Shown one piece after another: positions 24,798-37,479 of a stretch of DNA of 64,000 nucleotides (its first letter is position 1; each line of letters opens with the position of its first letter). The stretch lies in NCBI GenBank assembly GCA_022496805.1, contig CM040099.1, positions 2,048,501 through 2,112,500 of the forward strand, in the 5' to 3' direction. The translations under genes were made by a program, and so were the position numbers. The notes beneath the pieces were generated by a model. It had not been told where the DNA came from. It made no database searches and was given only the letters and a program-made list of their open reading frames with translations. Source of the DNA: Pohlia nutans (taxonomy: Eukaryota > Streptophyta > Bryopsida > Bryales > Mniaceae).

Positions 24798-25037
24798 CCC
24801 AAGAAGGACCAAGAAAGCTCAAATTGGGCTTTGTGATTTATTTATTTTTATAGTTTTGAGTAGGTCCTATGTGGACTTCCTTTCATTCATTTTTTAATTT
24901 AATTTTTTTACCAACACATGCATTGTTTTTCATTGATTCTAGTGATATAAAATTTGATCCCATCTAAAATAAATTTAATAAAATATGATTGATTAAATTT
25001 GTCATTTTAAATGCATGAATCCTTGGTACTTTAGGGG
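24798..25037. mobile_element. MITE family A
   Basis: It contains AAGGACCAAGAAAGCTC at the left, the GATTCTAGTGATATAAAA core, and CCTTGGTACTTTAGGGG at the right. Directly abuts the PIF-like element. Confidence 0.65.
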
Positions 25038-25039
25038 CC

Positions 25040-25860
25040 AATTTGAGAATATTCTTGTTTAGTGTTGAAACAATCGTAGTCAGCATTTTGACCCTGCCTG
25101 GGTACTTTACATGGTAAATGTTCTTGCAAGGGTCAATGTTGCGAGTAGGTTCTTAGATAGTTAGGGAACATGCAAGAGTGCTTTACTTTGAATTGGTCTT
25201 GCGTGTTGGAAATTTTTTATCACGTCTTTAGAAATCTGACTAGAGATCCAATTTTTGGGGAATAGGCTACAGTAGGTGAAATATATAATTAAGATGAGAT
25301 TAAATTTTATATCACTGGAATTAGTGAAGAATAATGCATATGATGATCAAGAAACAAACAAATTTGTTCTCCACATAGAACATACTCAAAACTGCTAAAA
25401 AAAAATACAAGGCACAATTTGGACTTCTTGGTCGTTTACGGGTTAGATACTTCTTTTTGAACCCACGTGGAATAACGGTTTCAGTGTTCTGAACTTTAAC
25501 TTTGTTGTTGCTTAACTCAAAAATTGGAACTCAGAGCGCACGTTTGATTCAAACTTGTTTAATAACCCTGCATATAATTCTTAGGAGCAAAGTACCAGAG
25601 CTACTGTCGAGACAACCTTGCTTGCATTTCGCAAATCGTCTCACGTAATACCAGTATGCCAATACATACTTGGTCTGGAATCTTGCCCTATCTGAAGCTC
25701 CTTTTATCATTATCAAAATTCAATAGCTAAATCCAGTTTGTTCCGTATGGAGTGAAGTAGGATATCATTCATATGAATCATGTTGCGTAGATACAACATT
25801 CACTTGTGCAAGAGGTAGGATGAACATCAGGTCTTGTGTTGTATAAGTGTAGTGGTTTTT
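25040..25860. repeat. Segmental duplication block, also at 37480-38190
   Basis: Matching stretches such as TATGGAGTGAAGTAGGAT and GAGGTAGGATGAACATCAGG appear in the same order here and 3' of the second B3 gene. It marks the downstream part of a duplication that produced the two B3 genes. An inverted MITE A fragment (about 25270-25445) lies inside. Confidence 0.7.
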
Positions 25861-25881
25861 TTTTGGAGATTTTGTGGTTGC

Positions 25882-26827
25882 TTAACCCCTAAATTTCCTT
25901 GTGTTTTTGGGAGCTTGAAACCTCAAAACTGCGATTTTCTACCTCTATGTACTCCCGGGGATGTGAACCAAGTTTTTTTACTTCTTTTAGAATTCCAACC
26001 GTAAAATCTTGTACCTAAGCCTATTCATAGCTACTGTTTCAAAAATTGACCGTTGGATGTTTATCATTTGCAAGATCATAACATCCAAAGTTTGTGCAAA
26101 AGTTTTTCGGGGCATTGCTTGGGAGGCATTGTCTCCATAGTGCAAAGGGGGACTTGAAGATTGTTACTCCAAACATTTTGCTCATATTTTTTTCCATGTA
26201 GATAACTAAGTTGGGTACGCTCATGCAAAATTTTAGAGACTCATTACGCGTTTCAAACCTTCATCCAAATTAATTTCCGGAAGTAGGTATAAAAATGGCA
26301 ATTTGGTGAAACATGCATCACATTAATTGTATTTGATTTTTGGAAAAAATGAACGGTGATTAGGTGCCTCTATGATTTTATAAATTTTAGGCGAAATTAT
26401 TTTTAAAAAATTTCAAAATCTCAAATTTTGACAAATTTCGAAAGAAATGGATGTGAAATTACAAAAATCCTTGGAGGTTGCTGTTCTTTATTTTGGAGGC
26501 TGCCCTTGTCAAGCCAAGAATATAATCAACATGGGTCACTTCAAATTCTGAGCCTAAATGTGGTGAAGAGCATGTCTCCAAAAAAAAAATTTGAAAAAAT
26601 GATTATAATAAAAAGTTTTTTTCTGCCCCAGTTGGACTTGAACCAAAAATTTCAATAAAAAAATTATAAAATCCGAATTTGACTTTGTAATTTTTACCCC
26701 ACACACCTTGTATGTATGACCACGCCCACGCCAAATTATAGTCTAAAATTCTTAATTTAGACCTTCCATCTAAGCTGCCCGAAACAGCAAAAAGCCATTT
26801 TGGCTTTTAAGGGCCTTTAGGGGTTAA
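25882..26827. mobile_element. TTAA-flanked non-autonomous element (946 bp)
   Basis: Left TTAA-CCCCTAAATTTCC, right GGGCCTTTAGGGG-TTAA. Short chance frames inside; no transposase. The inner right end carries an AAAAGCCATTTTGGCTTTT palindrome. Confidence 0.65.
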
Positions 26828-26837
26828 TTTCACGAGT

Positions 26838-27085
26838 TTATTTTTTGCAAGAGCACATTCAGACTAAAATCCTCAATTTTTTTGGAGAATTACTACAACA
26901 TGAAATGAGGTATAAATTTTTCATAAATCATCCCCTTTCTAATTGGATCACACGTGTATGAAGCTATCTTATCATAGAATTTTTTTGAATTTGTTTTCCT
27001 TGCAAAAAGTGCATGGTGGGTGAGTAAACGTGGATAGAATGTGTACATTGTTCAAAAAATGAATGGTTGGATAGTAAGGGGTTAA
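26838..27085. repeat. Decayed inverted copy of MITE family D
   Basis: GATCACACGTGTATGAAGC and neighbouring words are the reverse complement of the 12237-12812 and 33600-33937 interiors. It ends at AAGGGG-TTAA. Confidence 0.55.
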
Positions 27086-27830
27086 CTCCTAAACGTTGAG
27101 CCTATGACTATGGAATCTTGCTTTACTTATCATACTCAATTTTGACACTTTTAATAAGGTAAGAATCAACTTCATATTTTAAGTAGATGAAGCCATGTGT
27201 CTACTACAAATTTTGGTGAAATTATATTGAATTTTTATGGACATTTTTTATAAATTTTGGTGAAATTATGAAGTTGCTATGATTTATTGATGTGATTGTA
27301 AAGAAAATTCATATCAATTACAAAATGTACTCAAAACTTCTAATTGTTTACTCAAGGTGTAAATAAATGAAGAATAATACAATAAATGCAAACCATCCGT
27401 GTATCTAAACTTTAAACCATTTCCTACACCATCATAATATCCACCAAACTTGTAATTGTACAACAAAACACTCGATTTTCATATTTTTCCAAAAATTCAA
27501 AATAGAGTAGAAACTAGACTTTGTAAGCTTTATTTGTTAATTCAGCTCAAATGAAATAGAACTTGTTTTTCATGGCATAGTTTAAACAAGGAAAAATAGA
27601 AAAACCCAATTGAAAATATACTACATGGTGCACGGTTTTTACTACTCCTTTTATAGTTGGGACCCCATGTAAAATCCAAAAGTGGCTTAAAAGAACTTAA
27701 TTTAATTTGAAAAGGTGGCATGACCAACGAAGAGCTTTCACAAAAATAATTGGATGAAAAATACTTCATCTACTATTTGATACTTCAATTCACTTTGGAT
27801 GAATTGCTTTGCCATTATGTGGCTGCAACA
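27086..27830. repeat. Repeat shared, inverted, with 38590-39060
   Basis: It begins with TTAACTCCTAAACGTTG at 27082 and contains text such as CAAAACACTCGATTTTCATA that corresponds in the opposite orientation to 38590-39060. Non-coding element of unknown class. Confidence 0.45.
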
Positions 27831-27839
27831 ACATTTGAG

Positions 27840-27960
27840 GATTAATTTTAAAGCGCCCTGGTGAACAATGTCATATGTGAGCGGATGCTTGAACAGTTGG
27901 ACTCACTTGCCGGCTTGCAAGGTTACCCTCGTGTTGGTTGTTCAGAAAGTGGTTCTTAAT
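27840..27960. repeat. Repeat shared, inverted, with 14320-14420
   Basis: AAGTGAGTCCAACTGT and GACATTGTTCACC occur in both places in opposite orientations. Confidence 0.6.
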
Positions 27961-27996
27961 TATGTGTCAAAAATTTAAAAATATGATTTACAGGAT

Positions 27997-28229
27997 TTAA
28001 CCCTGAAAGGGTGGATGGGGATCCTATATACGTTGGTGTATATTTGGCATTTGTTGTAAATAGAAAATTTCAAATTGAGACCCTAATGGCTCTTTAAAAT
28101 CATGTTGACGTGAATTTTAATTTCACTTTTGATCTTAAACTCATAGGAGGTCTGGAACTATGCCAAATACAATGGAATATTGGTATATTATACTGGTCGA
28201 AAAGCACTCTTTAAACCTACAAGGGTTAA
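27997..28229. mobile_element. TTAA-flanked MITE (233 bp)
   Basis: TTAA-CCCTGAAAGGG at the left and CCTACAAGGG-TTAA at the right. In inverted orientation it matches the 231-bp element at 61400-61630 (shared core around CCATTGTATTTGG). Confidence 0.7.
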
Positions 28230-29237
28230 ATTTGAATATATTGTATGTAAATTATGAAAATAATGAGAAACAATTTGAGCCTACACTGTCCAAGAAATTG
28301 TAGGGAAAGCTTTGTTGCATCGTGTATGTCAACACCATTCAACATACTACTTATCACATTCAACTGCTGTGATAGAGAGCGATGTACCGAGTACTGAGGT
28401 TTAATTACGAGGTAGCCGAATTTTTTTTTGAAATTTTTGAATGACAGTGAGGAAAGTAAGATGAGGTACTGAATTAAAATTGTGCATTTCAGGAACTGTC
28501 CAGTTGGCTCTACAAAAGATGGGAAATATGCCCCCACTAGACCATGATGAGGTTGAATATTTACTGTCCTGGAAAATGTGACATTAGCACGCAGTCGATT
28601 ATACGGACAATAGGTAATAATTTTTTAATAGAAACCTACAAATTATTTGGAGAGGTAAGTGGAAAGGGCCACTATGGCCTTGAATTAGAATTGTTTTGGA
28701 AAGGATGAATGAGGACTTTGATAATATCATTGAAGATGACATCTTTTGTGGAAGAATGGAACAAAGTACCGGTTTCTAATCCCCTCACGTTACTTGTGCT
28801 ATGCAAGTGATGCTTCTTGTCTGAACATGTTTGTTGATTGTGAGGATAGCAAGTTGCCTTGATGTTGTATGTTTTAACTTGTACTAACCATCCTCTGAAA
28901 AATGTATGGATTGATACATTTTTTGAAGGTTATATCCTTGGCTACATCCTTGGCTCCAAGACGGTCGGGCTTGGCCAAGTTCAACTCCTGCCAAGAACAC
29001 TTGAAGTTTTGAAATTGGGTTTCTTTCAACAAAAATAAACCCCCTTAAAAGCATAACACCAAACCAAAAAGAACAAAACAAAAAAATTAAACCATTCTAC
29101 AAAAGTTTGGAAATATGCCGAAGTAAAATTCAAAAATTAAGAAATTTATTGAATGATAACCGTACAAATGTAGGATTTTGATTGAGAAAAAAACGTGACT
29201 TTTAGTAAATTTTGGACTAAAAATTAAATTTGAACCT

Positions 29238-29277
<40 letters not shown>

Positions 29278-29478
29278 AAGAGATAGTCGCGAAGTCTCGA
29301 CCTTAGTATTTACCTTGAATTTACTTCTGTAGCTTGTTTATACTATTCAGCCATATAAATCCCTAAAAATGATGTGTTTTCATAGCCCCGACTCCATGCA
29401 AATTTGGGACCTTTGGCCTAATTTTGGTCTAGGGGGACCCCTTGGGAGTTTTAAACCCTTAGAAGAGGGATTTATTTT
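28230..29478. other. Intergenic DNA
   Basis: No supported gene. The only clear feature is the A run at 29239-29275; the DNA before it could be the 3' end of an old retrocopy, but no source gene is recognised. Confidence 0.4.
29239..29275. repeat. Poly(A) run of 37 bases
   Basis: Uninterrupted A run; possibly the tail of a + strand retroposed copy or a simple homopolymer. Confidence 0.95.
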
Positions 29479-30026
29479 TTAACCCCTAAAAGCCCGAGGG
29501 GTATTGGACAAAACATAGATGTGTTATAATATGTGCCTTCCATATGTTTGGTGAAGGTTGGTTCAATAGACAAAATGTAGAGTATCATCTTTACAAATTA
29601 TCCATACGGTCAAACTTCCAAAATAATCTATAGATCATTTTTTAATGAATTTAAAAGCATTAACCTTCGAAAATTTGTATAAATTATAATTTTCAATTTT
29701 AGAGTTCAAAATTTAGTACCATTGGTTAAAGTTGGGCTATCTATCGTAAACTTCAAAAAAGCAAGAGAAATGATGGAGGAATCATCATTACTTTCCCCAA
29801 ATAGCAAATTTTGTAACACTAAGACAATGTTGAGGTGATCTACTTTGAAAAATTCTCCCGGGTGGAGTTTAACTCGGATTGCCATAATTCAAATTGGGTT
29901 GGAAAGTAGACTTGATGTAGTATTTTAAAATATTTTTTATTTTTTCAAAAAAATATTTTTTGTTCCGGGCAGCCCTTTTTTCCGGGCAGCGACCAAAAAA
30001 TGGTCGCTCGGGAGCTTAGGGGTTAA
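29479..30026. mobile_element. TTAA-flanked MITE, family C
   Basis: TTAA-CCCCTAAAAGCCCGAGG at the left and CTCGGGAGCTTAGGGG-TTAA at the right. The inverted copy is 31884-32418; a fragment is at 330-640. Near the right end, GGTCGCTCGG follows an imperfect hairpin. Confidence 0.75.
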
Positions 30027-30273
30027 AGTGACCCTACATGTTCAAAATAGGGGCAGTTTGCCCTCTTGCAGTAACCTCTGGTGATTTAGAAAAAATTGTT
30101 TCCATACTCTCTCCCCTGGTGGGGCAGAGACAATAAAAAAAAGAAGAAGGTGGGAAATGTACTGATTTCCAGTACAGAACTCCCCAAACTATGAGTGATG
30201 GAGAGATGATGCACATTGGCTTATTGTAGTTATGCAAGTAGGCATTAATGCAATGCTGGGGATGACATTTTCT

Positions 30274-31270
30274 GTACAGTGGGGTGACACCGAAATTGTC
30301 CCCTTGTGCAATTCCAGGGAAAGTGCCCACAATGCTGCCAACTTTGACGCCCTCCCGAGCGCTGGAAAATTGTTATTTATACATGAAATTTTAGACACAA
30401 AATCATTGTTATGTTGACAACATGTGTACCAAATTTCAAAGCTAGAAGATTGATTAAAAAAAAGATATTCAAGATTTACTAACAATGGGTAGCTGTAAGA
30501 AATGTTTCACAGCTGCCAACTTTGACACCCTCCCAAGGATTGAAGAATTTTTTTTTTCGCATGGGATTTTGGGAGTAGGAACATCTTCATGTTGTTTACA
30601 CATGTGAAAAAATTCAAGTCCAAAAGACCCACGAAAAATATGATATTCCAAATCTACCAACAGGTGTAGTTGTAAGAAACAAAGTTGCTTCACAACTTCC
30701 AACTTTGACAGCCTCCCTAGGACTGAGAATTTGTTATTTCAATATGAAATTTTTTTCACATGATCTTTATGATGTTGATCACATGTATGAAAATTTTCAA
30801 GGCCAAAAGATACACACAAAAATAGTTATTCTATATCTAACAACATAGTTGTGAAGCAACTTTGTTTCTCACAACTACACATATTGGTAGATTTGGAATA
30901 TCATTTTTTTTGTGGGTCTTTTGGACTTGAATTTTTTCTCATGTGTAAACAACATAAAGATGTTCCTACTCCCAAAATCGCATGCGAAATTTTTTTTCTT
31001 CAATCCTTGGGAGGGTGTCAAAGTTGGCAGCTGTGAAACATTTCTTACAGCTACCCCTTGTTAGTAAATCTTGAATATCTTTTTTTTAATCAATCTTCTA
31101 GCTTTGAAATTTGGTACACATGTTGTCAACATAACAATGATTTTGTGTCTAAAATTTCATGTATAAATAACAATTTTCCAGCGCTCGGGAGGGCGTCAAA
31201 GTTGGCAGCAGTGTGGGCACTTTCCCTGGAATTGCACAAGGGGACAATTTCGGTGTCACCCCACTGTACA
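30274..31270. repeat. About 1-kb palindrome with 420-bp arms
   Basis: The left arm (about 30274-30692) is repeated inverted at about 30850-31270, separated by about 155 bp. The outer ends read TGTACAGTGGGGTGACACC and its complement. Each arm holds diverged tandem units beginning GCTGCCAACTTTGACGCCCT (about 30328, 30512 and, in the spacer, 30697). A transcript across it would make long double-stranded RNA. No coding capacity is convincing. Confidence 0.9.
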
Positions 31271-31883
31271 GTAAAATTAACATGACTTCATTTCAGTCAT
31301 TTGTACCTCACTCATGTCTAGCCGTCACCCCCACATACAGTACACCGTAATTACCACATACAGGAGGCTTTGCTAATAATTATGTTTTCAAAATACTATA
31401 ATAAACTTCATCCAATTTGGATGAAAATTTGTCCAATTGGATGAATGTGTCCACGCCATTCACTCACCTACAATAATGATGATTGATCTTGGTGTACTTC
31501 TTGGGATTTCTTTAAATCCCCCGGTGATCTTCAATGAATGGGGACAAAAGTGTACCCTATTTTTGTCTAGTTCAGGGCCCACCTTAAAAAATAACCCCCT
31601 CCTCCAATGGTTTTTTATTCCCAAATAGGTCCTCAGTGGGCAATTTAGGACCATAGGCCCCAAATTTTCAAAAAAAAATTCCAAAAAATGCACCGAAGGT
31701 GCCCAAAATGGAAATTTCAGAAAATGGAGGGGTGGATGAATAGTGCCCCGCATTGAAGACTAGCGGGGGATTTAGAGACGGGGTACTTCTTGGTGCTGCA
31801 AGATACTGCTGGAAAAAGTGCAAATAGAATGGGTACAACTAATTGCTTTTATCCCAATAAAATTTATTTCTGGAAGTTTTAAG

Positions 31884-32418
31884 CTAACCCCTAAACATTC
31901 AAACGACCATTTTGTAGTCGTTGCCTGAATCTAACGGGTTGCATGAAACCAAATGAATTTGAAAAAATAAAAAATATTTTAAAATACTACATTAAGTCTA
32001 CTTTTCAACACCATCTGAATTATGTTAATCCAAGTTAAACTTCACTCGGAATAATTTTTCAAAGTGGATCACTTCAACATTATCTTAGTGTTATCAAATT
32101 TTCTATTTGGCGAAAGAAATAATGTTCCCTCCATTTCTTTTGCTTTTTTGAAGTTTACAATATATACACTAACTTTAATCAATCCTGCTAAATTCTAAAC
32201 TCTAAAAGTGAAAGTTGTAGTTTATACAAATTTTCAAAGATTAATTCTTTTGAATTCATGAATCTAAAGTTATTTTTGGAAGTTTGATCATACGGATAAT
32301 TTGTGGAGATGATGCCCTACATTTTATCTATTGAACCAAACTTCATCAAACATATGGAAGGCACATATTATAACACATCTATGTTTTGTCTAATACCCCT
32401 TAGACTATCAAGGGTTAA
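31884..32418. mobile_element. TTAA-type MITE, family C, inverted copy
   Basis: The interior is the reverse complement of 29479-30026 (TTAAGTCTACTTTTCAACAC and ATTATCTTAGTGTTATC). The left border reads CTAA-CCCCTAAAC; the right border ends AAGGG-TTAA. Confidence 0.7.
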
Positions 32419-33599
32419 AACCGATGAGAAAATTTTGCATGATTTGAAGATTTTGTAACCCATGTTATCTATGTGGCACAATATTTTTGAGTCCTCATCC
32501 TTTGAAAAATAAGATTTGACAAGTGGAATATTCACAAATATTTGTCAAGATTGTTTTTTCCACCATACAAAATACAAATAAAATCCAAATACGTTGATAT
32601 TTGTTTTAAACCTAAAGGACCAAGTGTCCTAAATGAAACATTTCAATGTTTGAGTAGGTTCTCATGGTGTCAATTTGATCCTGGTTTTCTTTAAAACATT
32701 ATGTGAACTTAGTATAAATGTACAAAAATGGAGATCCAATTCTTCTTGGTTCTGACTTTGTGAATGGAAGATATGGAGAGAAAGAGTTTTTTTTTTTGGT
32801 AGAATAGGCACTGTAGGCAAGGCTTGAAATTAACCTTAGAAAAGATTTTTGCATCTCTAAATGTAGGATCTTGTTTTAGATTACCAAAAGATTGTTTGGT
32901 AAACCTTTCATGGGATTTGACCGTACAAATTGGCAAGTTTATAGCCTTTGAAGTGAAAAAATGAAATGACAATCTTTTTTCACATGTTATGACCGTCTTT
33001 GGAGGCATGGGAAAAATCATTGAATAGGTCAAAAAGTTCTTTAATTTTTTTAAATGTTCAAATTGGTATTAGCTATCAACAACAACAAAACATATCATTA
33101 GAAAATGAATAGAAAGAAGCAAAAATGATGCTCAAAAACAAGAAAAACCTCACTTATAACAAAGCCGTAACTTCTTGTGTCAAAGTACTGCAATTATGAT
33201 TTGTAGATTGCCAAATATTCATTATTCATAAAAAGAAAATTAGTGTAATTATTGTACTTGAGGGTCTAATGAATATTCATTATAATCCTAAGTATGGTTT
33301 TTAGATTGCCAAATATTCACTACCCAATGTGTCAAAAAAGACCTTTATCTACAATCATTCAAGTACACATAATGAAGACACTCTACACAAGTCCTTTTGG
33401 TTACATATTGTCTTATTTATGAGTCTTATTTTACTACAATTAATCACATTGGGTTTGTCCTATCTATCTCAAGTTAATAACAAGATGATTTTTCTTTATT
33501 GTAATTAACGTCTCTTGTGAACTTTGGTGTGGGGTTTTGAACAAATGCACTTTTCATTGAAGTTGGTACCACCAAAAGAATCACACTTCTTCCTTTTAG
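32419..33599. other. AT-rich intergenic DNA
   Basis: No supported gene; the reading frame on the - strand near 32709-33032 has no recognisable domain. Confidence 0.45.
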
Positions 33600-33937
33600 T
33601 TAACCGCTAACTGCCCAGCCAAGCACTTTTTGCTTAATATACATAAGCAAAATCTGTATTTTCATCCGCCATGTACTTTGTGCAGCTTAAATTTTTTACT
33701 AGATTTATTTTATTGGAAATTAGCTTCATGCATGTGTAATCCGATTAGAAAGGGGGTGATTTGTGAAAATTCTATGCCTCATTTCATGTTTCAGTGATTC
33801 ATCAAAAATATCTAAAATTCTAGTCTAAATATGCTCTTGAAAAAACAAACTCATGAACTTAAGCAACCAAAACATCTCCAGAAAGCATCTCTACAAAATT
33901 GCCAAATTTGGAGGGAGGTGAAGACATTAGGAGTTAA
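33600..33937. mobile_element. TTAA-flanked MITE, family D, internally deleted
   Basis: TTAA-CCGCTAACTGCCCAGCC at the left and GAAGACATTAGGAG-TTAA at the right; the interior matches parts of 12237-12812 but is about 240 bp shorter. Confidence 0.65.
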
Positions 33938-33989
33938 CCCATAAAGGCCAATGGATTCATGGTTCTAGAATGATAAACTCAATCGCTCA

Positions 33990-34215
33990 TAATATAAAAA
34001 ACGTAGCTAAGGTGGGACCAAAATTTACATCATCGGAATCAATAAAGAATATTGCATGTGTCGGTCAAAAAAAAAAAAAAGATTTGTTAAAAAAAAAGTT
34101 CACATAAAACCTACTCAAAAGTGCATTAATGAAAATGAGGCCAAAATTGGATTCCATGGTCCTTGATGTACTTCAATTGTATGAAAAACGTTCTTGTTCA
34201 TGCTTAACCCCCTAA
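33990..34215. repeat. Inverted MITE family A fragment
   Basis: It contains ACATAAAACCTACTCAAAA and the complement of the GATTCC...GATATAAA core, interrupted by an A run; ends near TTAACCCCC. Confidence 0.55.
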
Positions 34216-35176
34216 ACAATATGTAAGGTAAACCATCCTATTTGTGCTATATGGAGTTGCTTTACATATAAAGTTGAAACCGTTTTGTTGTATAAAAGGG
34301 CTCAAATCTTCACCTCTCATTGGTCCAAATGCGGAAATCAACCCCAACTTCCTTTTAATTAGCTCAAAATTTCGAAACTAATTTATAAAGTAAAATTAAA
34401 GACGACAAGGTCTGAGGACAACTCTGAGTCAAAAAATTGGGTGCACCATAAAATGGGAGACCAATTTGAAGCCTTGGGGCTATTTCCAAATTTTATCAAA
34501 AAAAAATTAATTGAAGAAAACTGTTTCTTGGTTTTTTTGTCTTTATTTTTACTTTTACTTTTTATTTTTAAATTAATTCTTTTTGTAATTTGATTACACA
34601 ATTAGCACCTTTGGATTGTGGGATATGAGTTGAAATATTCACGAATTTATATACAAGTCTTGTGACTTATAATTATGTATAATTAGTGTAACTTGAGAGC
34701 CAGAAGGTTTGCGAGAATTAATGCCAGATTGTTCTACTCCATCACGATCTAATGCTCCTTCAAGCATTCAGATATTCTTTTCACAGAGGAAAATGGTTGA
34801 CAGTTAGTGCATTTAAGGTGCACCTGAAGGTTTGTGGCTAAAGATCTTCTCATCTGAGAGGTAAGCAAGCTGGCTCTGATTATGGACAGATGGAGTTTCA
34901 AATCGATTTATAAAGAGCTATCCTTTGAGTTTTCAAAGGATTGAATTTGAATTTTGAATTTTGAGATAGGAAAATTTTGAGCTCTTCCACATCACAAGGA
35001 TGCTCTAGCTCTCGTTTCCTCAAGACTAGAACAGAATGATCATCAGGTAAAGGACACTTGGTTGAGGAGTGGTCATCCCGAGCACTTGAATCTTCTTTTG
35101 AAAAAGAGTTGTTACTTTCCAAAAGCAAGTCTCTTTTGAAACTCTCATCTCCACGCATATTCAATTGAGACTGTAA
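34216..35176. other. Intergenic DNA
   Basis: Starts with GTAAGGTAAACCATCCTATT, which recurs at 14470. No supported gene. Confidence 0.4.
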
Positions 35177-35505
35177 TCACTGGTTGACAAATACTGGGCC
35201 AAACAGAAGTTGACGAGCTCTGTGAGGAGGTCTGGAGCAGAAATTGGCGTCGTGTTTGTGCAGAAACTCCATGGCGCTATATATCAGACGACGAGGCAAC
35301 GATATATGTAGAGCGCTTGGCCAGCTTTGCCAAGCTCCGGTGCGGCAACGGCGCCAGCAAGGGCAGCAAGCCCACTTGGCCCCGGCGGTAGATTATTTCC
35401 ACTTGCTCTTCTCCTCACCAGCCATATGATCATGACCGACGCCACCGTCGTCGTTGCCAACATCTGAAATTCAACAGGATTAATTGCTGCAACCATTTCG
35501 ATCAT
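35177..35505 (-). pseudogene. Cytochrome P450 N-terminal relic
   Basis: On the - strand a hydrophobic anchor (MLATTTVASVMIIWLVRRR) is followed by the proline hinge NNLPPGPSG and PELGKAGQALY, the standard start of a microsomal P450. About 30 codons of the usual sequence are then missing. In another frame MEFLHKHDANFCSRPPHRA appears, a P450 segment that normally lies some 40 residues further on, and it stops soon after. No haem-binding Cys motif or later exons are seen on this strand. A frameshift plus internal deletion makes this a dead fragment; the substrate of the parent enzyme cannot be inferred. Confidence 0.65.
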
Positions 35506-36425
35506 ATATATTTGTTATCGTCTCACATGCGCATTCGTACGTCACAGGTACCAGACTTCTCGTTTCTTTCAATTTCTGCTGCAACTCGATGTAATACGTA
35601 GATGTTCGGAATGGGTCCAACTCTGGGTCATTATAAAGACACACAATGAGCACTAATCTCAAAATTAAGAAGAACTTCATCTTGTGCTCTGGGTCTGTGA
35701 GAGTTTGTTTTAACTGGAGTATATGCAGCGAAGGTGCATGCCTGGGTTGGGTTGTTGATGTACGTAGGCTTTGTCGTTTGCACCTTGGTCGTCGGCAGTG
35801 GGGGTTCACAGGTTTGTGGGAGATCGAATGCTTACTTGTGTAGAGGAATTTTCTGATCGAACCGTGTGTACGTGATCGACCAGGTTTCTAAGGATTCGCT
35901 ACTTTCTCCGTCTAGACTGCATGTCGAGGACTTGGGTTCCGAAGTAATCACTGAGTGTTATCCACAGGGAACCTTGACCGATTCACTGCCAAGTAAATAT
36001 TACTGCCAAACTCACTGCAGTTTATAGCACTGAAGTTTTGCAAGTGGTTGTTCATCAAGAATTCACCATCATTCTTGTACCATTTACTACCTGGTGAATG
36101 TGTCAAGGTGCCCTGTGATCCGTTTTGTATTTAATTGTGAGTGCACGCCATTGAGAGCACTGGTTCATAGTTTGAAAGTTTTGAATATTTACAGTCTTGC
36201 AACAATATTTGCATGTTGTCCACCAGCTTGCTGAACTTTTGATTCACATCCTATACTAGATTTGGAGGTACAGGTTCAAAGCCACTGACATACATTGGAA
36301 GAGATAATTTGAACTTGTGTCATGCGAATAGAAGTTTTGAAATACCGTAGTTGTGAGCAGTATCAAACTGGAACGGCTAACCAAACTGTTTCAATGCTAC
36401 AGGGTCAGAAACTACTGGTTCATCA

Positions 36426-37318
36426 ATGGCCAAACACGAGAAGCTTATACCATTGAGTGCCAAAGCGTTTCACAAATTGAAAAAGGGGATTTATTTTGAG
36501 AAGACCCTCCCAGCGTCAGCAGTGGTGCGCAAGGGTGTCGATAAATCTGAGCTGGTAAACACTAAGATTTTGCATTGGTCAGCTAGTTGCTCATTACAGC
36601 TGTTTGTAATTCATGAAGTTATTGCGGATTAAAACTTGGAACTGCTATTTGTATAAGAAATGCTAAATGATTTACTTCACATTTGTTTAATGCCTTTCGA
36701 TGATTTACTTTACATTTTTCTGATGCCTTTGGATTGCACGATAGGATTGATTGTTTTCTCATGCAATTTCTTATTTTTTAATTTTTTTTTGCAGGTGCTG
36801 CCATCATGGTTCATTAAAAAGTATGAAAATAACATTCGAGAGCGTGCCGTTCTTCTATGTCAATCATCAATATGGACTGTGAAGGTCATCATTCATATTG
36901 TGCGTTCAAAATATGTATCAGTTCGATGCGGCAGTGGTTGGAGAGACTTTGCAACTTACTATGGGCTCTTGGAAGGCGATACATTGTTGTTCTCTCTTAC
37001 AGCAGATTCCAATTTTAAAGTGTACCTAAAGGCTGGTCAACCATTGAGAAAGCGGGCATGTGATTCTAAACTTGCACAAAAGAAAGAAAAGACATCGTGC
37101 AGATTGTCAAAATTGTATCTCGTCAAGTCGGTAAGCAATTTGAAAATTTATTCAATTTTTTTTGGTTTTGTTAGCAACTATGCATAAAAAAAAGTTACTT
37201 GATTATGTACCTAGCACTTAAATTATTGAATAACGCAAAAGATAACAAAATTTCCTTTGCATATTGCTAGGAAAATGGCCGAGATTCTTCCTCCGAGGAT
37301 AGCCATGACTCTCATTGA
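36426..37318 (+). CDS. Truncated single-B3 paralogue of the B3 gene at 17438-20350
   Basis: Three exons, 36426-36554, 36795-37130 and 37271-37318, encode 170 residues. Exon 1 has the same length (129 bp) and phase as in the paralogue and encodes YFEKTLPASAVVRKGVDKSE. Exon 2 completes one B3 domain: VLPSWFIKKYENN, VRCGSGWRDFA, LLEGDTLLFSL and FKVYL. Exon 3 aligns with the paralogue's third exon (GDSSS/RDSSS, then HDSH) but meets TGA there. The sequence after that stop still resembles the paralogue to about 37371, then homology is lost; the second B3 domain is absent. It may make a one-domain B3 protein or be a decaying duplicate. The start is the Met conserved between both copies. Confidence 0.75.
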
Positions 37319-37479
37319 GACGTCTACAAATTTGCAATGGACATCATGTCAAAGGAGGATGATCGTGCACAGGTCTAAGTTAAGAAGGGGATGGTTTGAG
37401 ATTTTGAGAGTGTTTCACTTATACAAAAATAGCATGCATTATATTTTGGATAGTAAATGGACCATCTTTGTATTTTCTT

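Noticed and set aside
24487..24897. 136-codon open frame
   Set aside because: Covers a GC-rich PIF-like MITE and runs into the next MITE; no domain and no codon bias.
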